This document shows positions 1 to 5,603 of a DNA stretch of 7,649 nt, piece by piece. Within the stretch, counting starts at the first letter, position 1; every line of letters begins with the position of its first letter. This DNA is from Clostridiales bacterium UBA3705 (GTDB lineage Bacteria > Bacillota_A > Clostridia > Oscillospirales > Oscillospiraceae). The position numbers and the translations under genes were made by a program. Location: assembly GCA_002372735.1 (NCBI GenBank), contig DFIE01000153.1, forward strand, positions 11,460 to 19,108. The letters run 5' to 3'. Below the pieces are notes generated by a model that saw nothing but the letters and a program-made list of their open reading frames with translations, searched no databases and was not told the origin of the DNA.

Positions 1-39
1 GGCGATTTGCGCCTTGCCCGGGCCGATATTTTTTCTGGC

Positions 40-59
40 GCCGGATAAAGCAGTCCGGC
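40..59 (-). other. Stem-loop downstream of the RING/TPR gene
   Basis: A 6-bp stem (GCCGGA/TCCGGC) with an 8-nt loop begins 9 nt after the stop codon at 69. What follows on the minus strand is A-rich rather than U-rich, so it is not a canonical terminator. The transcript may end here by another route or read on past the window edge. Confidence 0.25.
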
Positions 60-68
60 AGGTCTGTA

Positions 69-2090
69 TTACGGGGTGATCTCCACAGAGGCCTCGCCGA
101 CGTACTGCCCGTCGGCGTAGACCTTGACGGTCAGGGTGCCGGTGGCGCCGGCGGAGGGGTTGTTGTACCAGTAGGAGGACCAGCCGCTGCTGCCGTCATA
201 CCAGTCGCCGTCGTCCCAGTCGGTATCGGTGACGTCGCCGTCGGGCCAGTAGTTCTTGGCGGTCAGGTGCACGCCGCTGCCGTCGTTGGGGCCGGAGAGC
301 TTGATGTGGAAGTAGATCTTCTGCTCCCGGCTGATGGAGGACAGATTGGTGGTCTTGTCGTTCTCGTCGGTGTTGATGGCAAAGCTGACCGTCCAGAGGA
401 AGATCTGCTCGTACAGCTCCTGGCTGTCGCCAAAGTTCTGGTCCACCAGCTCGCCCAGATAGGCCACGGTGCGCTCATCGTCGGCGTAGGGGTTGGCCTG
501 TACATACTCGTACATGGCCTCCAGCCGCCAGTTGGCGGCCTCTTCATAGTCGCCCAGCTGGTCAAAGATCTCCACTGCGGCGGCATAGTCCCCCTGGTCG
601 TACAGCAGAAATCCGTTGAGATACCGGCAACTGAGCACCATCTCCTCGGCGTCCCGGTAGGAGCCGGCGGCCAGGAAGGCGTCCTCCGCCTCCTCATAAC
701 GCTCGCCGTTGTACAGGTCGATGCCCTTCCAGTACATGGCCTCCCTGGCGCGCTCCCGGGCGTCCTCGTAGTCCCCAAGGCGGTCAAAGGCCTCGGCGGC
801 CTCGTCGTACCGGCCCTGGTTCAGCAGGGTCTCGGCCTCGTCATAGGCCTGGAGATTCTGGCACTGGGTGATCCGGTCCTTGGCATCGGAGTAGCCGGTG
901 GCATTTTGGAAGCTGAGAATGGCCTGGGAATACTGGCCGGCGTCCATCTGCCGCAGACCCAGCTGATAGGAGGCCCTGCGGGCCTGGGTGACGCTGTCTT
1001 TATAATCGCCCAGCTCGCGGAACTCCTGGGAGGCCTGGTAGTAGTCCCCCTGCTGCAGCAGGGCGGCGGCCTTGTTGTAGCGCAGGGCGGGCCGCACCAC
1101 CAGCAGCCCCACCAGGGTCAGCACCGCCACGGTGAGCACCGCGGCCAGGGGGATGATCCACTTCAGGGGGCTGGATTTCTTTTTGGCCTGCACCGGGGCT
1201 TGGGGCGGCTGCACCGGGGCCTGGGGCGGCTGCACCGGGGTCTGGCCGCCGGGGATCGGGGTCTGGCCGCCGGCAAGCGGGGCCTGGGGCGCCGGCACAG
1301 GCTGGACGGGCGCGGCGCCGGGCTGACGCTGCTCCATCACCCCGTCGGCGTAGAGCAGGCGCTTGACCTGCAGATCCACCGCCGCGGTGTTGGGGTCCGG
1401 CACAGGGATGTCCACCTCCTGGCCGAAGATCTGCCCGCGCTGGGCGTTGAACTCAGCGAGGGTGTAGTCCGTCACCGGGGTCAGGGGGCGGCCCTGGGCG
1501 TCGCGGCAGAGCAGGTCCACCTGCAGGGCCCGGATGGGCCGGTCGGACAGGGAGCGGAACAGGCACCGGGCGGTCTGCTTCCGCTCCACCCGGTCGGACA
1601 GGAGAGTCAGCTCCTCCAGGGTCAGGGGCAGGTTGCCCTGGGCCAGACCCGGACGGCTTTCGTACAGGGAGACGAAGCGGGGGCCCTCAATCTCGGGCCG
1701 CTCCCGCAGGGGGCGCTGGGGATCCGCCGGGTCTGCCATGGGGGCAGGCGCGGGGGGCGCGGGGGGCGCGGGGGGCGCAACAGGGCGCTCGGGCAGGGTG
1801 GGCGCCGGGGCGGCGTCACCGGTCAGGTCCTCGGTGATGCTCCGCTGCTGGGGCGTTTCGGCAGGGGATGGCGCCGGTCCTTCCCGGAGGGGGGCCTGGG
1901 CGTCGGCGTTCTCCGGGCCGATCACCTGGCGCAGCACGCCGGCGCAGCCCGGGCTGCCGCAGCCCCGCTGGGCCCGCCAGCAGCGCAGATGCACCGCCTG
2001 GCCGCAGGTATCGCAAACGGCGATCCGGTCGTCCTCTAAGAAGGGCTGGCCGCAGCTGGTGCAGAATTTGCCTGTGTAGGGATTTGCCAT
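69..2090 (-). CDS. Membrane protein with N-terminal RING-like zinc finger, one TM helix, GDY/TPR-like repeats and C-terminal beta domain
   Basis: A 673-residue protein of unknown function. Seen in the sequence: residues 10-49 hold eight zinc-ligand candidates in the order C10, C13, C26, C29, H34, C37, C44, C49, the arrangement of prokaryotic RING-finger family 1 proteins. A Pro/Ala linker follows (about 60-135), then a probable beta-rich domain (about 138-255). Next come five 7-residue proline repeats (267-301), a KKK stretch and one hydrophobic helix (about 311-332). Residues 338-530 contain five units of about 36-40 residues with the recurring pattern G-x-Y-x-x-A-x-x-x-F-x-x-L-G-D-Y-x-D-A, resembling TPR/Sel1-like helical repeats. 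The C-terminus (about 574-673) looks like a beta-sandwich with a loop rich in Trp, Asp, Tyr and Gly. There is no signal peptide. The inferred topology is zinc finger in the cytosol and repeats outside, but positive charge flanks both sides of the helix. The ATG is preceded by AGGTGA at 6 nt. It is probably cotranscribed with the upstream DUF898-like gene. A role in protein interaction or envelope sensing is only a guess. Confidence 0.85.
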   Translation of the reverse strand: MANPYTGKFCTSCGQPFLEDDRIAVCDTCGQAVHLRCWRAQRGCGSPGCAGVLRQVIGPENADAQAPLREGPAPSPAETPQQRSITEDLTGDAAPAPTLPERPVAPPAPPAPPAPAPMADPADPQRPLRERPEIEGPRFVSLYESRPGLAQGNLPLTLEELTLLSDRVERKQTARCLFRSLSDRPIRALQVDLLCRDAQGRPLTPVTDYTLAEFNAQRGQIFGQEVDIPVPDPNTAAVDLQVKRLLYADGVMEQRQPGAAPVQPVPAPQAPLAGGQTPIPGGQTPVQPPQAPVQPPQAPVQAKKKSSPLKWIIPLAAVLTVAVLTLVGLLVVRPALRYNKAAALLQQGDYYQASQEFRELGDYKDSVTQARRASYQLGLRQMDAGQYSQAILSFQNATGYSDAKDRITQCQNLQAYDEAETLLNQGRYDEAAEAFDRLGDYEDARERAREAMYWKGIDLYNGERYEEAEDAFLAAGSYRDAEEMVLSCRYLNGFLLYDQGDYAAAVEIFDQLGDYEEAANWRLEAMYEYVQANPYADDERTVAYLGELVDQNFGDSQELYEQIFLWTVSFAINTDENDKTTNLSSISREQKIYFHIKLSGPNDGSGVHLTAKNYWPDGDVTDTDWDDGDWYDGSSGWSSYWYNNPSAGATGTLTVKVYADGQYVGEASVEITP
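1188..1292. repeat. Five in-frame 21-bp tandem repeats encoding a proline-rich stalk
   Basis: Five adjacent 21-bp units (1188-1208, 1209-1229, 1230-1250, 1251-1271, 1272-1292) encode 7-residue units at residues 267-301 of the RING/TPR protein, of the type PPQAPVQ, GGQTPVQ and GGQTPIP. The first two units (1188-1208 and 1209-1229) differ by one base; the others diverge. They lie directly before the membrane helix, so copy number would change the length of the stalk. Confidence 0.85.
1747..1778. repeat. 9-bp tandem repeat (about 3.5 copies) encoding an Ala/Pro linker
   Basis: Three perfect copies of GGCGCGGGG plus a partial fourth encode an Ala-Pro-Pro run around residues 105-115 of the RING/TPR protein. 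Because the unit is 9 bp, gain or loss of units keeps the reading frame. Confidence 0.85.
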
Positions 2091-2096
2091 AACAGG

Positions 2097-2102
2097 TCAC
2101 CT
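2097..2102 (-). promoter_or_regulatory. Ribosome binding site of the RING/TPR membrane protein gene
   Basis: On the minus strand AGGTGA lies 6 nt before the ATG at 2090. It fits the anti-Shine-Dalgarno sequence and supports this start. No -35/-10 pair is visible in the 71-bp gap, so expression probably depends on the promoter of the DUF898-like gene upstream. Confidence 0.65.
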
Positions 2103-2118
2103 CATTTCATGATTGTTT

Positions 2119-2144
2119 GCCGCGCACCGGCTGCCGGGCGCGGC
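2119..2144 (-). other. GC-rich stem-loop between the two zinc-finger genes
   Basis: A 7-bp stem (GCCGCGC pairing with GCGCGGC) continues into a 4-bp CCGG/CCGG stem with a 3-nt loop, with a single unpaired base between the two. No U-tract follows on either strand, so it does not look like a complete intrinsic terminator. It sits about 17 nt after the stop codon of the DUF898-like gene and 28 nt before the ATG of the next gene. It could be a partial attenuator or an RNA-stability hairpin that sets the ratio of the two products. Confidence 0.5.
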
Positions 2145-2161
2145 GGGCAGTGCTCCGGGGA

Positions 2162-3220
2162 TTATCTGCCGGCGGCGCAGTCGTCGCACAGCATACCGCG
2201 CTGGGCGGTGGGACGGCCGCACTTGGGGCAGAAGTAGGTCCGGCGGGGAGGCTGCTCTGTCAGGGGAGTGAACTCATCCTCGGACAGCTGCTGGGTTTCC
2301 ATGTAGTCGCCGACGCAGTTGGGGCAGAGGGTGTTCGGCCGGTCGGTGGGCTGGCCGCAGCGGGGGCAGTAGTACAGGGGGGCAGGGGCTTCCTGCACGG
2401 GACGGGCGCCGAAGGAGGAGGCCATCTTGACCACGGCGCCGCCTGCGGGCTCCTCCGCCGGGGTGTAGGGGGCGGGCTCTGGGTTGTAGGGCTCGGGCTC
2501 GGGGGTATGGGGTGCGGGCTCGGGGTTGTAGGACTCGGGCTCGGGGCTGTGGGCGGGCTCGTAGGCTTCGGGGCCGAAGCTGCCGAAGGCCGCGGGACGC
2601 TCCTCGGGCTGGGGGGCTGCGGCGCCGGCACAGTCGGGGCAGAGCTTGCCCCGCTCAGAGGTGGGCTTGCCGCAGTTGGGGCAGAAGTAGGTACGCTCCG
2701 GCGCACGGGCGGCGGAGTCACAGTCGGGGCAGAGCTTGCCCTTTTGGGTGGTGGGACGGCCGCACTTGGGGCAGAAGTAGGTTCTGCCGCCCTCGGCAGC
2801 AGGCAGAGAGGCGGTGGGCACAGGCGCCACCGGGGCAGGGGCAACGCCGGCGGGAATGGCCGCGCCTGCAGCGGGGGCATAGACGTTTTCATCGGCGAAG
2901 TGGGTGTACTGGGCAAACCAGCGGATCCAATTCACCCGGGCCCAGATGGAGTAAATGCCGGCGGTGACCACGCAAAGCAGGGCCCAGAGCAGGAACTTGC
3001 CGAAGAGTCTGCCGCCGGTGCCGTCAAAGCGAAGCTGGCGGCCGTTGATGTAGGTGTTCTGCTTGATCCAGCGCTCCTTCCAGCAGATGAGCCAGGGAAG
3101 GGCAATGCCGAGACTCAGCCCGCCCAGCAGCTCAGTGAGCATGGTGATGCCGAACAGCGCCCAGGCGGAGCCTGTAAACCGGCTGGTTGCCGGGGCGGGA
3201 TAGGTGTAATTGGAATCCAT
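2162..3220 (-). CDS. DUF898-like membrane protein with four C-terminal zinc ribbons
   Basis: A 352-residue protein. Residues about 14-108 resemble a DUF898/YjgN-type membrane domain: an F-x-G start, hydrophobic helices at about 18-46 and 73-93, an RW-x-x-x-x-T-x-I-N-G-R-x-L-x-F-D-G segment (51-67), and T-A-G-I-Y-S-I-W (86-93). The rest is soluble. It carries four zinc ribbons, all C-x2-C-x10-C-x2-C: C150/153/164/167, C180/183/194/197, C285/288/299/302 and C331/334/345/348. Ribbons 2 and 3 are separated by a Pro/Glu/Tyr-rich linker with two 14-residue repeats (226-253). DUF898 proteins are membrane proteins of uncharacterised function; the ribbons suggest a cytosolic binding or redox/metal-responsive tail (inference). 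The start is well supported: AGGAG lies 8 nt upstream, and a near-consensus promoter gives a leader of about 28 nt. It is probably the first gene of a two-gene operon with the RING/TPR gene, 71 bp downstream. Confidence 0.85.
   Translation of the reverse strand: MDSNYTYPAPATSRFTGSAWALFGITMLTELLGGLSLGIALPWLICWKERWIKQNTYINGRQLRFDGTGGRLFGKFLLWALLCVVTAGIYSIWARVNWIRWFAQYTHFADENVYAPAAGAAIPAGVAPAPVAPVPTASLPAAEGGRTYFCPKCGRPTTQKGKLCPDCDSAARAPERTYFCPNCGKPTSERGKLCPDCAGAAAPQPEERPAAFGSFGPEAYEPAHSPEPESYNPEPAPHTPEPEPYNPEPAPYTPAEEPAGGAVVKMASSFGARPVQEAPAPLYYCPRCGQPTDRPNTLCPNCVGDYMETQQLSEDEFTPLTEQPPRRTYFCPKCGRPTAQRGMLCDDCAAGR
2207..2239. repeat. 33-bp exact direct repeat, copy 1 (zinc ribbon 4)
   Basis: These 33 bases occur again, identically, at 2750-2782. 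Both copies encode the start of a zinc ribbon (T-Y-F-C-P-K-C-G-R-P-T). The offset is 543 bp, exactly 181 codons, so both copies are in the same frame. Confidence 0.9.
2462..2545. repeat. Duplicated 42-bp unit encoding a 14-residue Pro/Glu repeat
   Basis: Copies at 2462-2503 and 2504-2545 match at 37 of 42 positions by eye. They encode P-E-P-E-x-Y-N-P-E-P-A-P-x-T twice (residues 226-253), the spacer between zinc ribbons 2 and 3 of the DUF898-like protein. Confidence 0.8.
2750..2782. repeat. 33-bp exact direct repeat, copy 2 (zinc ribbon 1)
   Basis: Identical to 2207-2239, encoding the start of ribbon 1. A second exact direct repeat of 23 bp (2629-2651 and 2719-2741) covers the ends of ribbons 1 and 2. 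The ribbons therefore arose by duplication that is recent, or kept alike, at DNA level. Confidence 0.9.
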
Positions 3221-3228
3221 ATGATACG

Positions 3229-3238
3229 CTCCTCTCCT
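3229..3238 (-). promoter_or_regulatory. Ribosome binding site of the DUF898-like gene
   Basis: The minus strand reads AGGAGAGGAG, two overlapping AGGAG cores, ending 8 nt before the ATG at 3220. This is a strong Shine-Dalgarno sequence and fixes the start codon. Confidence 0.8.
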
Positions 3239-3254
3239 ATGATCTGATGGTTAA

Positions 3255-3284
3255 ATTATACAAGATGTCCAAGGGCCTTGTCAA
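3255..3284 (-). promoter_or_regulatory. Sigma-A-type promoter of the DUF898-like/RING-TPR operon
   Basis: On the minus strand the -35 is TTGACA (plus 3279-3284, perfect consensus) and the -10 is TATAAT (plus 3255-3260, perfect consensus), with an 18-bp spacer. The predicted start of transcription is near 3248, giving a leader of about 28 nt. The spacer holds an odd-centred palindrome, CAAGG-G-CCTTG, at 3270-3280 that touches the -35 box and could be a regulator site. Confidence 0.85.
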
Positions 3285-3307
3285 TCGCAATTCAGACACT
3301 TTGCCAC

Positions 3308-3343
3308 AAAAAATACACCGTGCCGGGCTTCGGCACGGTGTAT
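3308..3343 (-). terminator. Intrinsic terminator of the short-chain dehydrogenase gene
   Basis: A perfect 13-bp stem (3313-3325 paired with 3331-3343) with a 5-nt loop is followed on the minus strand by six U residues (plus 3308-3313). It begins about 10 nt after the stop codon at 3354. It ends the dehydrogenase transcript and insulates it from the DUF898-like promoter just downstream. Confidence 0.93.
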
Positions 3344-3353
3344 CGGGAAGAGC

Positions 3354-4127
3354 TTACATGCAGGTGTAGCCGCCGTCAACAGGCAGGTTTACGCCGGTGA
3401 CGTAGGAGGAGGCGGGAGAGGCCAGGAACAGAGCCGCGGTGTCCAGCTCGCCCTCGTTGCCGTAGCGCTCCTCGGGGATCATGGTGCGGGCGTTCTGCTG
3501 GAAGAAGTCAGAGTTCAGGGTGTCAACGGTCAGCGGGGTGTAGAAGTAGCCCGGGCAGATGGCGTTGACGGTGATGCCGTACTTGCCCCACTCGGCAGCC
3601 AGCGCGCGGGTCAGGTTGACCACGCCGCCCTTGGCAGCATGATAGGGCGCGGAGCCGGCGATCTTGTTGCCCACCAGGCCGTACATGGAGGCGATGTTGA
3701 TGATGCGGCCGTACTTGGCGGGGATCATGGCCTGCTTGGCCACAGCGCGGGCAACCTTGAAGGAGCCGAACAGGTCAATGTTCATCTCGTGGTCGAACTG
3801 ATCGTCGGTGATGTCCTCAGCAGGGCCCACAGCGCCGGTGCCGGCGTTGTTGATGAGGATGTCGATGCGGCCGAAGTGGTCCACCACGGTCTTGACCATG
3901 GCGTTGACGTTCTCGGTGTCGGTGATGTCGCAGCGCACGGGCAGGGTCTCCACGCCGTACTCGGCAGCGATGGAGGCGGCGACCTCTTCAATCAGGTTCT
4001 GGCGGCGGGCAACCACCACGATGTTGGCACCCTGGTTGGCCAGAGCCTTGGCCATCTGGACGCCCAGACCGGTGGAGCAGCCGGTGACGATGGCCACCTG
4101 GCCCTTGAGATCAAAATAGTTCTTCAT
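3354..4127 (-). CDS. Short-chain dehydrogenase/reductase, gluconate 5-dehydrogenase-like
   Basis: A 257-residue classical SDR, the usual family length, probably a cytosolic NAD(P)-dependent oxidoreductase interconverting a sugar acid or polyol and its keto form. Seen: the nucleotide-binding motif T15-G-x-x-x-G-x-G22; D67 in the adenine-contact position; N93-N-A-G96; the catalytic tetrad N116, S147, Y162 and K166 (Y-H-A-A-K); and C-P-G-Y after strand 6. Paired arginines at 41-42 after beta-2 favour NADP(H) (inference). The overall pattern, ending in D-G-G-Y-T-C-M, resembles clostridial proteins annotated as gluconate 5-dehydrogenase; related KduD-type or glucose-1-dehydrogenase-type activities cannot be excluded. 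It is a single-gene transcription unit with its own extended -10 promoter and a strong terminator. It is complete, with no missing catalytic residue. The family call is secure; the substrate is not. Confidence 0.95.
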   Translation of the reverse strand: MKNYFDLKGQVAIVTGCSTGLGVQMAKALANQGANIVVVARRQNLIEEVAASIAAEYGVETLPVRCDITDTENVNAMVKTVVDHFGRIDILINNAGTGAVGPAEDITDDQFDHEMNIDLFGSFKVARAVAKQAMIPAKYGRIINIASMYGLVGNKIAGSAPYHAAKGGVVNLTRALAAEWGKYGITVNAICPGYFYTPLTVDTLNSDFFQQNARTMIPEERYGNEGELDTAALFLASPASSYVTGVNLPVDGGYTCM

Positions 4128-4134
4128 GTGGAAT

Positions 4135-4144
4135 TTCCTTTCCT
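4135..4144 (-). promoter_or_regulatory. Ribosome binding site of the dehydrogenase gene
   Basis: The minus strand reads AGGAAAGGAA, ending 7 nt before the ATG at 4127. It is purine-rich and correctly spaced. Confidence 0.65.
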
Positions 4145-4161
4145 ATTTTTTTGGTAGGTTG

Positions 4162-4190
4162 ATTATATCACTCACGGGCCGGAAAATCAA
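4162..4190 (-). promoter_or_regulatory. Sigma-A-type promoter of the dehydrogenase gene
   Basis: On the minus strand the -35 is TTGATT (plus 4185-4190) and the -10 is TATAAT (plus 4162-4167), with exactly 17 bp between them. The -10 is preceded by TG plus one base, giving an extended -10. The predicted start is near 4155, with a leader of about 27 nt. It lies inside the 124-bp gap after the peptidase gene, so the dehydrogenase has its own promoter even though no terminator is visible for the peptidase. Confidence 0.85.
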
Positions 4191-4251
4191 TCCTTTTTTA
4201 TCGATTCCGCACTTTTTCTTACAAAGCGGGCACGGTCCGGGCAGGCGGCCC

Positions 4252-5454
4252 TTACGCGCCGGCCAGGGCCGCGGCCATCAGGGGCAGGTTCTCCTCCAGC
4301 AGCCGGGGCAGCTGAGACAGGGGCAGGGGATTCTCCCCCCGGCCGGCCTCCACGGTGTAGCCCGGCCGGTCATAGGCCAGAATAAACCAGTCCTTATAAC
4401 CGGCAAAGGAGGAGGCAAAGGGCACGTCCTCCAGCCGGTAGCCCGACGCCCCGGCCAGGGTCTGGCCCAGGGCCCGAGCTCCGGGGGGCTCCATGGACTG
4501 ATACTTCCAGTAGATCACCTCGCCCTGGGTGTGGTACGACAGGGTGAGCACCGGGTCCAGCTGCCGGGTGAGCCGGTACAGGCCCAGGCTCTCCGGGGCG
4601 GTAAGGGGGGCGGGGCCCACGTAGTCCCGGGGGCCGGGACGGGTGTAGCCCAGGGCAAATTTGTTCTGCCGGGCCTGCTCCCAGCCCGCGGGGTACTGCA
4701 GGTTCAGATCCACCCCCTCCAGGTTGGCCTTCCAGCCGGAGGGAAAGGGGATGTCCGGATAGTCCGCTGCCAGGGCCAGGGCCCGGGCATAGTCGGCGCT
4801 GCCGGGGGCCAGGGCCCCGTTGACCAGGTCCACCCCGTCGGGGTTCACCATGGGCACCAGGGTGAGGGTGCAGCGCTGATACAGGGCCTGGGCGGAGCGG
4901 CCGGCCAGGTCGCCGTTTTCCGAAACCGCCCGGGCCCAGCGCTCCAGAAAGCAGAGGGTCAGGGGGACGGTGATCCACTCGTTGGCGTGGTGGGCGGCGT
5001 TGATCAGCACCCTGCGGGGGCCCAGACCCATGCGCAGATACTCCACCTGCCGGCCCCCGGCGGTTGTGGCCAGGGTGCCCCGGCCCAGAAAGGGATACCG
5101 GGCCGTGAGCCCCTGCAGGCAGAATTGCAGCAGCCCGTAGGAAAAGGGCTCGTCCGTGGGCACCACGTCAAAGCCCAGGGGCAGGACGATCCGCTGCCCC
5201 ACCCGGAGCTGCAGGGGGTCCAGGTTGGGGTTTGCGGTGATCAGGGCCCGGACGCTGACCCCTGTGCGCCGGGCAAGCAGGTCGTAGCTGTCCCCGGGCT
5301 GCATGGCATAGAGCCGATAGCCGGTGAGCCAGGGCTCCAGGGCCTGCCAGGTCAGGGGGCCCGCCTGCCCGTCCGGGGGCAGACCGTTGTCCCGTTGAAA
5401 GGTTTCCAGATCCGGGCTGCCCGCCCGGCGCAGTGCCAGCTCCGCCAATGCCAT
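4252..5454 (-). CDS. LysM-containing M14C zinc peptidase (gamma-D-glutamyl-diamino acid endopeptidase-like)
   Basis: A 400-residue protein predicted to cleave the gamma-D-Glu-(L)-diamino acid bond of peptidoglycan stem peptides. Seen: residues 1-43 are the second half of a PG_binding_1 domain (F-Q-x-x-x-G-L-x-x-D-G-x-x-G-P-x-T-W); a LysM domain spans about 46-93; the M14 catalytic domain spans about 100-395. The zinc ligands are H156 and E159 (H-x-x-E) and H308 (S-Y-H-T-Q-G-E). The catalytic glutamate is E369 (Y-T-V-E-A-G), and N-P-D-G-V is at 204-208. There is no signal peptide or membrane helix, as in Bacillus-type endopeptidases of this class, so action in the cytoplasm, mother cell or forespore, or release by lysis, is possible. 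The start is firm: an in-frame TAG lies at 5488-5490, there is no alternative start in between, and GGGAGGG sits 7 nt upstream. Oddities are a shortened PG-binding domain and Glu246 where Arg is common. It is divergent from glgP. Confidence 0.94.
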   Translation of the reverse strand: MALAELALRRAGSPDLETFQRDNGLPPDGQAGPLTWQALEPWLTGYRLYAMQPGDSYDLLARRTGVSVRALITANPNLDPLQLRVGQRIVLPLGFDVVPTDEPFSYGLLQFCLQGLTARYPFLGRGTLATTAGGRQVEYLRMGLGPRRVLINAAHHANEWITVPLTLCFLERWARAVSENGDLAGRSAQALYQRCTLTLVPMVNPDGVDLVNGALAPGSADYARALALAADYPDIPFPSGWKANLEGVDLNLQYPAGWEQARQNKFALGYTRPGPRDYVGPAPLTAPESLGLYRLTRQLDPVLTLSYHTQGEVIYWKYQSMEPPGARALGQTLAGASGYRLEDVPFASSFAGYKDWFILAYDRPGYTVEAGRGENPLPLSQLPRLLEENLPLMAAALAGA

Positions 5455-5461
5455 GCCGCTT

Positions 5462-5468
5462 CCCTCCC
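5462..5468 (-). promoter_or_regulatory. Ribosome binding site of the M14C peptidase gene
   Basis: GGGAGGG on the minus strand lies 7 nt before the ATG at 5454. With the in-frame stop at 5488-5490 it decides the start. The only promoter hint is a -10-like TAGAAT at plus 5485-5490 with a poor -35, so the peptidase promoter is not confidently located. Confidence 0.65.
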
Positions 5469-5603
5469 GGTGTGTTGTGCTGCCATTCTATTCCGGTCCG
5501 GCCGGGGATATGCAGAGGGCCTTCGGATTTTCGTCCGGGGAAATGATTTGCCCCTCTTGGCCCCCCACAAGTGGAAAAAAGTTCGGAAATCCATGGTTTC
5601 ATC

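Noticed and set aside
1..48. Possible 15-residue C-terminal tail of a plus-strand gene ending at TAA 46-48
   Set aside because: Too short to recognise. Other frames on both strands are also open here, and third-position GC (8 of 15) is weak for this genome. It needs sequence left of the window.
1188..1292. CRISPR-like array
   Set aside because: The repeats are directly adjacent 21-bp in-frame coding units without unique spacers; they encode a proline-rich linker.
267..2039. 590-codon open frame on the plus strand opposite the RING/TPR gene
   Set aside because: The composition is a reverse-strand artefact (G, L, V, H, Q repeats). The minus-strand frame has zinc ligands, a TM helix and periodic repeats, so it is the real gene.
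2117..3247. 376-codon open frame on the plus strand opposite the DUF898-like gene
   Set aside because: Gly/Val/Ala low-complexity translation; the minus strand shows four regular zinc ribbons and a promoter and RBS at the right place.
4191..4251. Terminator for the M14C peptidase
   Set aside because: Only 4-bp stems are possible and no U-tract follows on the minus strand, so no terminator is called. Some read-through into the dehydrogenase gene is possible.
5485..5490. Promoter -10 box (TAGAAT, minus strand) for the peptidase
   Set aside because: The -35 region at 17-18 bp distance matches consensus at three positions or fewer, so it is mentioned only as a hint.
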